Source: Microbacterium invictum
GTDB lineage: Bacteria > Actinomycetota > Actinomycetes > Actinomycetales > Microbacteriaceae
Length of the DNA: 64,000 nucleotides
Reading direction: 5' to 3'
Assembly (NCBI RefSeq): GCF_034421375.1
Contig: NZ_CP139779.1
Coordinates: forward strand, 682,001 to 746,000
This document shows positions 54,083 through 61,671 of the stretch, in pieces. A program made the position numbers and the translations under genes. The notes beneath the pieces were generated by a model. It did not search any database, was not told where the DNA came from, and worked only from the letters and a program-made list of their open reading frames with translations. How positions within the stretch are numbered: position 1 is the stretch's first letter; each line of letters starts with the position of its first letter.

Positions 54083-54436
54083 GTGGACGACGGCGGGGCG
54101 GTGCGCCAAACTGGGCTCGTGCCTCGCTACGCCCGCCCCGCGAACAGTGATTACGCGGAGGATCCCATCAACGCGCTCGGGAATGTCATGCAGGCGACCA
54201 TCATCGGTCTTCTGCGGAAGAACCCTGGACTGACGCGTTCCGAGATCGCCGAGGCGATCGAGCTCCCGAAGATGACGATCGCCAATGGGCTCGAGAAGCT
54301 GCTCGATGCGGGGCTGATCCTCGCGGACCCGCCGCGTGACGTCGCCATCCGCGGTCAGCGAGTCCGCTACACCGTCGATGACGCGCAAGTGACCGAGATG
54401 GTGATGCGGCTCGAGCAGGTGCTGGGGGAGTTCTAG
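54083..54436 (+). CDS. Winged-helix regulator next to transfer operon
   Basis: 117 aa from GTG 54083 (GTG 54119 also possible; neither has a strong ribosome site). Residues ~40-95 form a winged helix: GLLRKNPGLTRSEIAEAIELPKMTIANGLEKLLDAGLI followed by the wing ADPPRDVAIRGQRVRYTV (parts quoted by position). No ligand domain. Divergent orientation suggests it controls the transfer operon. Confidence 0.75.
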   Translation: MDDGGAVRQTGLVPRYARPANSDYAEDPINALGNVMQATIIGLLRKNPGLTRSEIAEAIELPKMTIANGLEKLLDAGLILADPPRDVAIRGQRVRYTVDDAQVTEMVMRLEQVLGEF

Positions 54437-54535
54437 TCGACTGGCCGCCGGCTGCACCCTCGGTCGAGTCGCGCGGATCGCTTGTCTCGACATGTCGCAC
54501 CTCCCTTGGGTCGCCGCCGCATCGCGGGATGCCGT

Positions 54536-54660
54536 TTGAGCATGCCCAACAGCGTGAGGCGTTCATGCTTGCACCTGTTGTCGCGCGAGCGCAACGATTG
54601 ATTTGGGCATGCCCAACGAGTAGTTTGAGCATCCTCAATTGGGTCGTTGGGCATGCCCAA
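54536..54660. promoter_or_regulatory. Four 14-bp palindromic operators
   Basis: TTGAGCATGCCCAA (54536-54549), TTGGGCATGCCCAA (54603-54616), TTGAGCATCCTCAA (54625-54638) and TTGGGCATGCCCAA (54647-54660). The last three have centres exactly 22 bp apart, two helical turns, so bound dimers would sit on one face of DNA. The first lies 67 bp further upstream. They sit directly before the HTH/ImmA-IrrE operon, most likely as autoregulatory operators. Confidence 0.8.
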
Positions 54661-54703
54661 CGAAGTCCCTTCCCTGCCCGAGGCGAAGGATGGTCGTGAA
54701 GAC

Positions 54704-55180
54704 ATGACGGAAGACGAGAGCAAGATGGCAGCAGAAGAACTGGCGAAGCGCCTTCGTCTGCTGCTCGACGTATCGATCGCGGAGTCCGGCGAGGAGCCGA
54801 CGTATTCGCAGATCGCCGCGTTCCTTCAGACGCGGGGCGTCAGCCTGTCCCGGTCGCGGTGGACGTATATGGTCAACGGCCATCGCTTCGTGCAGGATCG
54901 CCCGCTGTTTGAGGGGCTCGCGGAGTACTTCGACGTGGATCCCGAATTTCTCGCTGGCGGCGCCGATGCGCCGATGCCGGCGAAGGTTGCCGCGCAGCTC
55001 GATCTCGTCCGAGCCATGCGAGCTGCGAAGGTCAAGTCCTACGCAGCGCGCACGTTGGGCGACATCTCTCCCGACGCGCTCCAGGCAATCACCCGATTCC
55101 TCGACAACGAATCGAACGAGGAGTCGGCCGCACGCGGTCCGCGGACGGTGATCACGGCCGACGGCTCTGGAGGGAAGTGA
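54704..55180 (+). CDS. HTH transcriptional regulator (EspR/SutR-like)
   Basis: 158 aa from ATG 54704; an in-frame ATG at 54653 lies inside the last palindrome and is less likely. The helix-turn-helix is YSQIAAFLQTRGVSLSRSRWTYMVNG, around residues 38-63, followed by LFEGLAEYFDVDPEFLAGG, a pattern seen in actinobacterial regulators such as EspR. GTGA overlap with the peptidase gene. Probably binds the four palindromes upstream. Confidence 0.8.
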   Translation: MTEDESKMAAEELAKRLRLLLDVSIAESGEEPTYSQIAAFLQTRGVSLSRSRWTYMVNGHRFVQDRPLFEGLAEYFDVDPEFLAGGADAPMPAKVAAQLDLVRAMRAAKVKSYAARTLGDISPDALQAITRFLDNESNEESAARGPRTVITADGSGGK

Positions 55181-55653
55181 CGGACACAGTGAAGGTCGCA
55201 ATGCGTGCGCCGGAGGCGCTACAGGAACTCGAGCTCGGAGATTCCTTCTCATTCGATGAGCTGGTGAGCGCGGTGCAGCGCCGGCGCGGACGGCCGCTGC
55301 GGATCGTCGAGCTGGCTGACCTCAGTGACCGCGACGGGATCTGTGCTCTGTGGCTCGTCCGGGACACGGAGGACTTGGTCATCCACGCCCGGAGCGAGTC
55401 GACGCTTCACCGGCAGCAGTTCGTGCTGCACGAGCTGGCGCACATCATCCTCGACCACGGCCGCGACGACGCCGCGGATTGCGCCGACCCTCTCCTCCCC
55501 GATATCGCGCCGTCGACCCGGCGCCGTCTGCTTCGGCGACAAGACCTCGTCACAGCGGACGAGATCGCGGCCGAGTCGCTCGCAGATCACCTTGCCGCAG
55601 CCATCCGTGGGTCGGTGATGCACGAGTCGAGGTTCCTGGAGATCTTCGGGTGA
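55177..55653 (+). CDS. ImmA/IrrE-family metallopeptidase
   Basis: 158 aa from GTG 55177. FVLHELAHIILDH places the zinc motif HExxH at 85-89 with a downstream Glu/Asp-rich helix (DEIAAESLADHLAAA) providing the third ligand. ImmA/IrrE peptidases typically cleave a partner HTH repressor to switch on an operon; here the HTH gene directly precedes it with a GTGA overlap. Stop overlaps the next start. Confidence 0.85.
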   Translation: MTDTVKVAMRAPEALQELELGDSFSFDELVSAVQRRRGRPLRIVELADLSDRDGICALWLVRDTEDLVIHARSESTLHRQQFVLHELAHIILDHGRDDAADCADPLLPDIAPSTRRRLLRRQDLVTADEIAAESLADHLAAAIRGSVMHESRFLEIFG

Positions 55654-56657
55654 CCCAGATTCTCGTCTCCGCGCTACTGTGGCTGCTCGTTCTGAGCCTG
55701 CTCATCCTGCGACGCGGTCGCGCTGATCGAAGCATCCTGTGGTCGGCCCTGACCATTGCCGTGGCGATGACGCTCAACATCGATGGCCTCTACCGCTGGG
55801 CCGATCGCCTGCTCGGCGGCACCAACCTCGTCACACTGGTAGCCGATCTCGCGCTGATGCTGGGCATCTTCTTCCTCGGGCGAGCCGTGGCCAAGGCGAC
55901 GGAGTTCCGGCCGGCGATCGTGCGGTTCGCCCTGGGTCGGACCGTCCTCGCGGTGGCACTGGTGTGCACGGTCCTCGCGTTCGTGTTCATCGAGCGCGGG
56001 GTAACGACCACGACGTTCATGCTGGACTACGGGGCGCAGCCCGCGGCTGCCGCCTATTCGATGACGCAGTTCGCGTACGACGGGATCGTGCTGACAGCGA
56101 TGGCGGCGGTCACGACTCGGCAGATCCGCCGTGGCAGGGGAGCGGACCGTTTGCCGGCCGTCGCCCTCCTCATCGGAAGTGCGCTCGGTCTCGTGTTGGC
56201 CGCCGTCGTCATCGGGATGGACATCGCTCACCTTGCAGGCGACGTCCCGCTGATGCTCGGTCTTGGCACTGCGTACAGTCCGCTGTTCCTGTCGACGTTC
56301 CTCTTCCTCTGTCTGGGGCTGGCCAGCCAGCCGGCGATGCGTTGGCTTCGTGCCCGTGCTCGAGCCAACGCGATGCGCAGACTTGTCACGCAGACAACGC
56401 CGATCTGGCAGCGGGCGAACCTCGCTCGGCCAGGCATGAGCCAGCAGGACGCGGCTGGCTTCAGCGCGGCCGACGCGGAGACGCGGCTGCACCGGCAACT
56501 CGTCGAGATCCGGGACGCTGCTGTCGACCCACGCGTTGCGTTCGAATTGAGCGATGCTGAGAGTGTGATCGTTGATGCGGCTGAGGCACACCTCCTTGGG
56601 CGCGGTGCCGACACGAACGCAACCAGTGCCCAAGCTGCGACGGGTGCCACACCTTGA
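55650..56657 (+). CDS. MAB_1171c-type membrane protein
   Basis: 335 aa from GTG 55650. Seven hydrophobic segments fill residues 1-215 (ILVSALLWLLVLSLLIL ... LFLSTFLFLCLGLASQPAMR), followed by a ~110-residue cytoplasmic domain starting RARARANAMRRLV. The arrangement, and its place after an HTH and an ImmA/IrrE gene, matches the actinobacterial MAB_1171c putative transporter group. Role unknown; in context it could be the effector of this operon. Confidence 0.75.
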   Translation: MTQILVSALLWLLVLSLLILRRGRADRSILWSALTIAVAMTLNIDGLYRWADRLLGGTNLVTLVADLALMLGIFFLGRAVAKATEFRPAIVRFALGRTVLAVALVCTVLAFVFIERGVTTTTFMLDYGAQPAAAAYSMTQFAYDGIVLTAMAAVTTRQIRRGRGADRLPAVALLIGSALGLVLAAVVIGMDIAHLAGDVPLMLGLGTAYSPLFLSTFLFLCLGLASQPAMRWLRARARANAMRRLVTQTTPIWQRANLARPGMSQQDAAGFSAADAETRLHRQLVEIRDAAVDPRVAFELSDAESVIVDAAEAHLLGRGADTNATSAQAATGATP

Positions 56658-57811
56658 AAGCGGGTGCAGGGTTCATGGCGGCCGCGGGACTTGGCCTGGC
56701 GGTCGCGGCCGGCGCCGCGGGCCTCGGATTCGCGATAGCGCGCAAGCTCACGGCGCCGCTGTCGGGGCGGATCTTCAGCCTCACTATTCGGGACATCCTG
56801 CGGCGCGCGGATGGCGATGCAGTGGTCCTCGATCTGACTCCCGCGACAGCGGCACCGGGTATCTACAACCTCTGGCTCGAGGACGGTGGGTGGGTGCGCC
56901 TCGGCCGAGTCATTGATCAGGACGCCGCGACCGTGACACGACTGGTGGAATCCGCTGCGCCGAACGGCGCGCTACGTGTGGGCCGGCACGCGTCGTGGAG
57001 CGGAATCTACTATCGCGATCCTGAAGACGCTGGTCTCGAGGCGGAGGACGTGATCGTGGAGACGCCGGTCGGCCCTGCGCCGGCCTGGCTGATCCGCCCG
57101 GCCGGCAACGCGACGAACGACTGGGCGATCCACATCCATGGACTGGCTAGCCCCCGCGCGGGCACGCTCCGCGGAGTGAAAGTCGCGACTGACGTCGGTC
57201 TCGTCTCACTCGTCGTCACGTATCGCAATGACGGTGAAGGGCCGAGACTCGGATCGGGGCGCTCCACGCTCGGCGCGTCGGAAGCCGAAGACGTTCGTGC
57301 CGCGGTGAGGTTCGCGATCGCGCACGGAGCCGAGCGGATCGTGCTGTTCGGGTGGTCGATGGGCGGAGCGATCGCATTGCAGGTGGCCGCCGACCGCGAG
57401 TTCGATCACGTCATAGACCGGCTCATCCTCGACTCGCCCGTGCTTGATTGGCACGAGACGATCGCAGCGAACTGCGCCCGTGTTGGCCTTCCGCGACAGG
57501 TCGGCGTGCTTGCGTCCCCGTGGCTGCAATTGAATCTGCTTGCATGCGCTATCGGGTTGAGTTCATCCGTACCGCTGGACACCTTCAACTGGATCGCGCG
57601 GGCGCCGGCCCTCTCGGTCCCCGCGTTGGTAATCCACGGCACGGCCGACACATCGTCCCCGCCCGTGGCGGCTCGTCGACTCGCGCAACTGCGTCCCGAC
57701 ATGGTCCAACTGGAGACATTCCTAGCGGAACACACGCTCGCGTGGAATTCAGATCCGGAGCGGTGGGCGCGTCTGGCCAACGAGTGGCTCGCTGCGATGA
57801 GAGCTGCGTAG
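56654..57811 (+). CDS. Alpha/beta hydrolase, membrane anchored
   Basis: 385 aa from TTG 56654 overlapping the previous stop. A Gly/Ala-rich hydrophobic N-terminus (FMAAAGLGLAVAAGAAGLGF) may be a signal anchor. The hydrolase core has HIHGLASPRAG (oxyanion region), GWSMGG with nucleophile Ser235, HGTADTSSPP (Asp) and EHTLAWNSDP (His). Substrate unknown. Four-base overlaps make it the fourth gene of the HTH operon. Confidence 0.85.
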   Translation: MKAGAGFMAAAGLGLAVAAGAAGLGFAIARKLTAPLSGRIFSLTIRDILRRADGDAVVLDLTPATAAPGIYNLWLEDGGWVRLGRVIDQDAATVTRLVESAAPNGALRVGRHASWSGIYYRDPEDAGLEAEDVIVETPVGPAPAWLIRPAGNATNDWAIHIHGLASPRAGTLRGVKVATDVGLVSLVVTYRNDGEGPRLGSGRSTLGASEAEDVRAAVRFAIAHGAERIVLFGWSMGGAIALQVAADREFDHVIDRLILDSPVLDWHETIAANCARVGLPRQVGVLASPWLQLNLLACAIGLSSSVPLDTFNWIARAPALSVPALVIHGTADTSSPPVAARRLAQLRPDMVQLETFLAEHTLAWNSDPERWARLANEWLAAMRAA

Positions 57812-58074
57812 CCGCAGCGTGGGGTTATGAACACGCCGCGCGGGTGTACCTCGCGCGTTCGCTTGAGGTCCCGCCGCGGGGCTCTTCACCGGGCAGGGTA
57901 TTTGGTGCGGCGACCGAAGCGGTGTGTGGCAGCTCTCGACGACCGCTTTTTGGGTGCAGAAGAGGGACCGCGTACCGTACGTGTCCCGTGTACGTGTCCC
58001 GACGTTTCCGTGAACTGGCCTTGCCTACACGCTTAGGCCAGATAGGGCTGTCCGCCTCTGCCAAGATCGTGGCT

Positions 58075-58968
58075 ATGAGGTTGCTTCAGCGTCTGTTCGG
58101 CAAGACCGAGACGAAGCCCGAGGGACGTGCGCCAGTGCCTGTAGAGACTCGGGAGGAAGCGTCGCGGGACAATCGCGCGTTCCACGTCGACATCGAGATC
58201 GTTTCCGGCGGCGAACCCGACCTCGTCAAGCTGTCCGGCGCGACCACGTTCGCGAAGGAAGCCATCACACGCCTCGCCGAGCGCCATGGCGCGACCGACC
58301 GCGGCTGTCTGGAGCTGACCGGTATTCTGCAGCGCGAACCCCACAACAAGGTCGACCCATCGGCGGTCGCCGTACACGTCGAGGGGGAGCGGGTCGGGTA
58401 CCTGCCCGGCTACGTCGCAGCGCGAGTCGACCTCTCTGCAGGTGGTGCGCGGGCGGTTGCTGTCCAGATCTTCACTGAGCTGCTACCAAAAGGGCTACGG
58501 GTGGAGGCCTGGGCGTGGCTCCCGGACACCGCGCCGGAGTGGAAGTGGTCGCCGACCAACCGACCGCCCCTGTCATCGGAAGCGAAGGTTGCGACACACC
58601 AGGCGAACATCGACAAGATGGTGGCCGACGCACTCGCTGGAGGTGGCTCGCGAGGTGCCTCCTTCGCGGAGGGCATGGTCAACGGCGTCCACTACCTGCA
58701 ATTAGTTGAGCCGATCAAGCAGCTCAAGCGCGGGGGCCGGCTTGAAGATGCGCTGGTGCTCTGCACCGCGGCGATCCAGGGAGCCGAGGCCGCGCGTGAA
58801 GGCCGAGAACCCGCGCCGTGGTACACCGAACAGGCCGCAATCATCTACCGCAAGCTCGGGCGACGTGACGATGAGATCGCGGTGCTACAGCGCTGGCTGG
58901 CCGTGTGCCCGCCGGAACGCCGTCCGGGTAGCCGAATTATGGAGCGGCTCGACAAGCTAGCTGACTAA
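58075..58968 (+). CDS. HIRAN-domain protein with TPR-like C-terminus
   Basis: 297 aa. Residues ~78-125 (ELTGILQREPHNKVDPSAVAV ... GERVGYLPGYVAAR, in part) form a HIRAN domain, a module that binds DNA 3' ends or stalled forks and is normally fused to SNF2 helicases or nucleases; none is attached here. The C-terminal 100 residues (KRGGRLEDALVLCTAAIQ, EIAVLQRWLAVCPP) look like TPR repeats. ATG 58075, single gene with 260 bp of apparently empty sequence upstream. Confidence 0.78.
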   Translation: MRLLQRLFGKTETKPEGRAPVPVETREEASRDNRAFHVDIEIVSGGEPDLVKLSGATTFAKEAITRLAERHGATDRGCLELTGILQREPHNKVDPSAVAVHVEGERVGYLPGYVAARVDLSAGGARAVAVQIFTELLPKGLRVEAWAWLPDTAPEWKWSPTNRPPLSSEAKVATHQANIDKMVADALAGGGSRGASFAEGMVNGVHYLQLVEPIKQLKRGGRLEDALVLCTAAIQGAEAAREGREPAPWYTEQAAIIYRKLGRRDDEIAVLQRWLAVCPPERRPGSRIMERLDKLAD

Positions 58969-59115
58969 GCGCCCGCGGGCACCTATCGTTCACCTTGCGT
59001 CGATCGAGCGGTGCACGCAACGGCAGCGGCCCGCGACCGCTCGGGGATTGATGTGCGGGGCTGGGCAGCGTGTACGCCCTGGCGTGTGGCGTGGGTGTTC
59101 GGTCAGGATGGCGTC

Positions 59116-59343
59116 ATGCAGTTCGCTGGAGTTCTTCCCGAGGATGCGCCTGACCCGCGGCTCGAACGTGAAGCGCGCCTGAAGGACATGCCGGTCCCGA
59201 TTGTCGACCTCGTTCCTCAGCCATCGGTGGAGTTCGCGGACTTCGGTGTCTCCACCAGCCGTGGCGGTAGCGGCGTCGACGCGATGACCGTCAGCGTGTC
59301 GGCGACGCTGTGGCGAACCCGGCCGACAAGTCCGATCCGGTGA
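59116..59343 (+). CDS. Small unknown protein, overlaps next gene
   Basis: 75 aa from ATG 59116: MQFAGVLPEDAPDPRLERE, then PVPIVDLVPQPSVEFADFG. Soluble, acidic, no domain recognised. Its last 34 bases overlap the next gene in another frame, which suggests coupled expression of a two-gene unit. Confidence 0.5.
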   Translation: MQFAGVLPEDAPDPRLEREARLKDMPVPIVDLVPQPSVEFADFGVSTSRGGSGVDAMTVSVSATLWRTRPTSPIR

Positions 59344-59798
59344 ACCTCGCGGACCTCGACGAGGCTACGCGCCGTGCGATCGAGGAGGTTCCGCCCTGGC
59401 CGCGCCCGGCCTGGTTGGTCCAGTCAGTTGAACGGATGCGGTACCCGATGCTCTGGGAGGCGGTGCAGACGGCCTGGCGCCGTGAGGAGACCGAGTACAG
59501 CACTCTCGATTCGTTGCTGGTGCAGCACACGAACTACATCCTCATGAACCACTTCCGGGAGCAACTCGGGCTTGGTGTGCGGGACTGGTCGTCGCCCGCC
59601 CTTGCCTCTGTGCGGGTTGTGCGCCGCGGCGTCGATGTGTCGATCGATGGGGCCGTCATCTCGGGTTCGGAGATCGACACCGACCCATTCGTTTACGCAG
59701 TGGGTGCGAGACTCCCCAGCGGCGGCACCCTTACCGCCGTCATCCCGCGAGATCACCTGCCGTATCTCACACTTGCGTTCGTGCACCGCGCCCGCTGA
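59310..59798 (+). CDS. Unknown soluble protein
   Basis: 162 aa from GTG 59310. It begins MANPADKSDPVNLADLDEATRRAIEEVPPW and contains MNHFREQLGLGVRDW and LPSGGTLTAVIPRDHLPYL. No membrane or signal segment and no recognised family. It forms a pair with the small gene before it; whether they are a toxin-antitoxin-like or fragment pair is open. Confidence 0.55.
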   Translation: MANPADKSDPVNLADLDEATRRAIEEVPPWPRPAWLVQSVERMRYPMLWEAVQTAWRREETEYSTLDSLLVQHTNYILMNHFREQLGLGVRDWSSPALASVRVVRRGVDVSIDGAVISGSEIDTDPFVYAVGARLPSGGTLTAVIPRDHLPYLTLAFVHRAR

Positions 59799-59867
59799 CT
59801 CCCACGTCATGCAGAGCGCCCGCAGTTCGAGCGAGCGCGTGCGCTGATGTACGCGCGGGGTCGGTTC

Positions 59868-59886
59868 GGCCCAGGTTTCCCTGGCC
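59868..59886. terminator. Hairpin between convergent genes
   Basis: GGCCCAGG, TTTC loop, CCTGGCC forms a short GC stem with one bulge between genes ending at 59798 and 59911. Confidence 0.4.
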
Positions 59887-59910
59887 GGCGCGGATCGGCT
59901 CGCGTCGCTG

Positions 59911-60243
59911 TCAATCTCGCGCGTCGGCCGCTAGGAACTCGGGTCTGACTTCGGCGATGCCTTCGAGTTCCTTCTGCAGCAGTTGGAGGAGTTTGAAGCC
60001 GCGCGCCCGCCAGCCATCAGGGTTCGGGAGGGGCTGATCCTCAGCCCGGTCCAGCCATTCCTCGTTCCAGTCGAACAGGTCGCGACCCAGCTCCGGCGTG
60101 ATCGGCAGGGACCCGTTGTCGAGACGATACTCGTCGGTGGAGCTCTCCCATAGCGGCCATCCGCTGACCCACTCCGGGAAGACACGGATCAGGCGAAGCC
60201 CGTTCGGAAGCAGTAGCGCCTGCCCTGTCCTGCTCTTCGCCAT
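59911..60243 (-). CDS. Unknown protein, immunity-like layout
   Basis: 110 aa from ATG 60243: MAKSRTGQALLLPNGLRLIRVFPEW, then LPITPELGRDLFDWNEEWLDR and GFKLLQLLQKELEG. Acidic and Trp-rich, of the kind often seen among orphan immunity proteins of polymorphic toxins, but no toxin gene is adjacent. 33 nt downstream of another small orphan on the same strand. Confidence 0.55.
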   Translation of the reverse strand: MAKSRTGQALLLPNGLRLIRVFPEWVSGWPLWESSTDEYRLDNGSLPITPELGRDLFDWNEEWLDRAEDQPLPNPDGWRARGFKLLQLLQKELEGIAEVRPEFLAADARD

Positions 60244-60276
60244 GAGGTACCGGTCCTGCATCTGCCGGCGGAGCTT

Positions 60277-60540
60277 TCACTCGCTCGCAGTCACCGGGCG
60301 ATCGTTGTAGTCCATCCCCGACAACCAGACCAGACCCCGGCTACCGCGAGAGTCATCGTCGACGAGAGCCAGCGACCAGAGAAGCTCGTCGGCCTTGGAC
60401 AGCGCCCGCGCCGACTCCAGGGCGTCCTCGATCGTCGCGTCGACGATGTCCACCACGGTCGTCGCGTTCCCCGGGCCTTCGAACACGAAGACACGGAAGC
60501 GGGGATCGCTCCGCTCCCAGGCCGAATCCCTTTCGTCCAC
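60277..60540 (-). CDS. Unknown small protein next to IS remnant
   Basis: 87 aa from GTG 60540: MDERDSAWERSDPRFRVFVFEG, then VVDIVDATIEDALESARAL and LVWLSGMDYNDRPV. The frame is open further upstream into the IS fragment, so the true N-terminus may have been lost when the IS landed. No family recognised. Confidence 0.5.
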   Translation of the reverse strand: MDERDSAWERSDPRFRVFVFEGPGNATTVVDIVDATIEDALESARALSKADELLWSLALVDDDSRGSRGLVWLSGMDYNDRPVTASE

Positions 60541-60550
60541 ATGTCCCGCG

Positions 60551-61170
60551 TCAAGTAGTTGGCAGGAGTTCTTCTCTTTCAAAGGTGGGGATGGTGGGGT
60601 CGGCCAGTCCCAGGTGCACCTCCATCGGCCGGTTCCAGGCGATCGCCTCGTGCGGGCGCTCGGTGTTGTACTCGGCGCGGTAGTCCTCTGCCCGCTCGAT
60701 CAGCGTCAACGCGTCGGGGATCTCGTCGAGGCACAGCCGCTCGTACTTCAGCGTCCCGAACCCGCGTTCGCGTGACCCGTTCTGCCCGGGAGAGCGCACC
60801 CTTGTGCGGACATGTCGCAGCTCGGGGTGGCGCATGATGAACAGCTCGAAGTTCAGCGACCGGAACGGGCCGCCGTTGTCGGTGACGATCGTCAGCACCG
60901 GCAGCAGCTCACCGGTGTCGAGGTCGACCTGACATTCGTCGACGAGCGGGTGCCCGAACATCTGCTCGTAGTCGGCGAGGGCGAGTTCGATCGCGGCGAT
61001 CGCGTCGTACTGGTTCGCGGTCGGCGAGACATGGAACGGATGCTCGAGCTTGGAGTACCAGTCCCGACATCCCGCGATCCGCCAGGTCCCGCCCTGGGTG
61101 GTTTCGAACTCGCTGAAGTCCAGCTGCCAGTCCTGGTTCGGGCCTGTCGGGTTCTTCGCGGAGTGCCGTC
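60551..61170 (-). pseudogene. IS3-family transposase fragment (DDE domain)
   Basis: The N-terminal part is missing; the frame enters at about 61170 with NQDWQLDFSEFETT (first Asp), continues RIAGCRDWYSKLEHPFHV, VTDNGGPFRS (second Asp) and NGSRERGFGTLKYERL (Glu), and ends normally ELLPTT at 60551. It is a different element from the IS3 at 26849. OrfA and the upstream end are absent, so it is dead. The next 200 bp to the tRNA fragment hold no gene I can support. Confidence 0.8.
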
Positions 61171-61375
61171 AGGAGCCCCTATCCCGAGTGACCCGTGGCA
61201 CGTCTGGGTCCCCCAGGGGTCCCCGAGCATGCCGCGACTGCCGATCATCGCGATTCAACGGAGGATAGAGTGCGTCGCGAGCGAGGCCTATCGCTGAGGG
61301 ATCTGCCAGATCAACCCGGAATTCCGCGGAATCACCCGGTGCGACTCGTCGCGGAACTGGTGAGCGGATTCACCT

Positions 61376-61442
61376 TCTCTCACCCTGCTAAGGTGGAGTC
61401 CCCTTACGGGGACCGAGGGTTCAAATCCCTCCGTCTCCGCCA
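61376..61442 (+). tRNA. 3' fragment of tRNA-Ser(GCT), probable att scar
   Basis: From the anticodon arm to CCA the sequence is a good serine tRNA: loop CTGCTAA with anticodon GCT at 61387-61389 closed by TCACC/GGTGG, long variable arm GTCCCC-TTAC-GGGGAC, T-arm GAGGG-TTCAAAT-CCCTC, acceptor CGTCTCC and discriminator G. The 5' side has no GGAGACG to pair with the acceptor and no normal D-arm, so the gene is incomplete. A tRNA 3' end left alone is the classic product of site-specific integration. It separates island from chromosome. Confidence 0.75.
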
Positions 61443-61671
61443 CGACCGACTGTCAGCTCGCGCAACGTGCACGCTATTCGGACAGTGCCTCGTCCACCCG
61501 GTCGGCGCGGTTCAGAAGCGAGGCGACGCAATGACCTTCGAGCACATCGTCGATCGTCATTGGCGCACGCGACGTCAGGCTTCCGACATGCACCCGAGCC
61601 GGCTGCAGAGGGGTGATGTCTGATCCGCCGGTGAGCGTCGCGTGCTACGACTCCAGTGCGTGGGGGCCCTG

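Noticed and set aside
57827-58036. 69-codon frame between the hydrolase and HIRAN genes
   Set aside because: Arg-rich with no ribosome site or family likeness; the 260-bp gap holds no supported gene.
61195-61623. Frame spanning the tRNA fragment as a possible integrase C-terminus
   Set aside because: No tyrosine-recombinase motifs (R...HxLRH...Y) are present and it reads through the tRNA sequence.
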